Assembly (NCBI GenBank): GCA_035642125.1 | Contig: DASQSZ010000093.1 | Span: 1 to 6,134, forward strand | Source: CALAED01 sp937891035 | GTDB lineage: Bacteria; Actinomycetota; Actinomycetes; Streptosporangiales; Streptosporangiaceae | Length of the DNA stretch: 6,134 nucleotides | Direction: 5' to 3' | Shown: positions 1-6,134 of the stretch, in pieces | Layout: each line of letters opens with the position of its first letter | Numbering within the stretch: the stretch's first letter is position 1 | Notes under the pieces: model-generated | The model's database searches: none | What the model was told of the DNA's origin: nothing | Seen by the model: only the letters and a program-made list of their open reading frames with translations | Translations under genes and position numbers: made by a program

Positions 1-6134
<6,134 letters not shown>

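Overview
The window lies entirely inside one gene for a modular non-ribosomal peptide synthetase (NRPS). One forward reading frame (first complete codon at position 3) is open from the first base to the last: 2044 codons without a stop, cut at both window ends. There is no start codon, stop codon, ribosome binding site, promoter or second gene. The very high G+C, the strong G/C third-position bias, the absence of any in-frame TTA codon that I noticed, and the style of the NRPS motifs all point to an actinomycete (Streptomyces or relative). Genus cannot be read from this sequence.

Layout, 5' to 3': adenylation domain A1 (entered just before core motif A4, about 3-950); carrier domain T1 (975-1196); epimerization domain E (about 1227-2550); short E-C linker; condensation domain of the DCL type (about 2649-3992); C-A linker; complete adenylation domain A2 (about 4062-5561); carrier domain T2 (5589-5813); and the start of a further condensation domain of the LCL type (about 5877 to the end). 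The order is therefore (A)-T-E / C-A-T / C..., i.e. the end of one module, one full module, and the start of a third.

The domains agree with each other. A1 has a valine-type pocket (D-A-Y-W-W-G-G-T-F-K), T1 carries the aminoacyl or peptidyl group, E inverts its alpha-carbon, and the DCL domain is the kind that accepts a D-configured donor. It joins that donor to the residue chosen by A2 (pocket D-T-E-D-M-G-F-V-D-K, acidic, not confidently assignable, perhaps a basic residue). No E domain follows T2, and the next C domain looks LCL, so this residue should stay L. The predicted stretch of product is ...-D-Val-(L-residue, possibly basic)-...

I see no new type of system here. The points worth a second look are the unassigned A2 pocket; patchy codon usage inside the single ORF (G/T-ending, TTG-rich blocks at about 3-700, 4518-4770, 4863-4905 and 5865-6134 within otherwise C-ending sequence), which suggests recombination or gene conversion between NRPS modules; and a 37-base perfect repeat over the two phosphopantetheine sites, which gives T2 an 'LGGDSI' core normally typical of carriers that precede an E domain.
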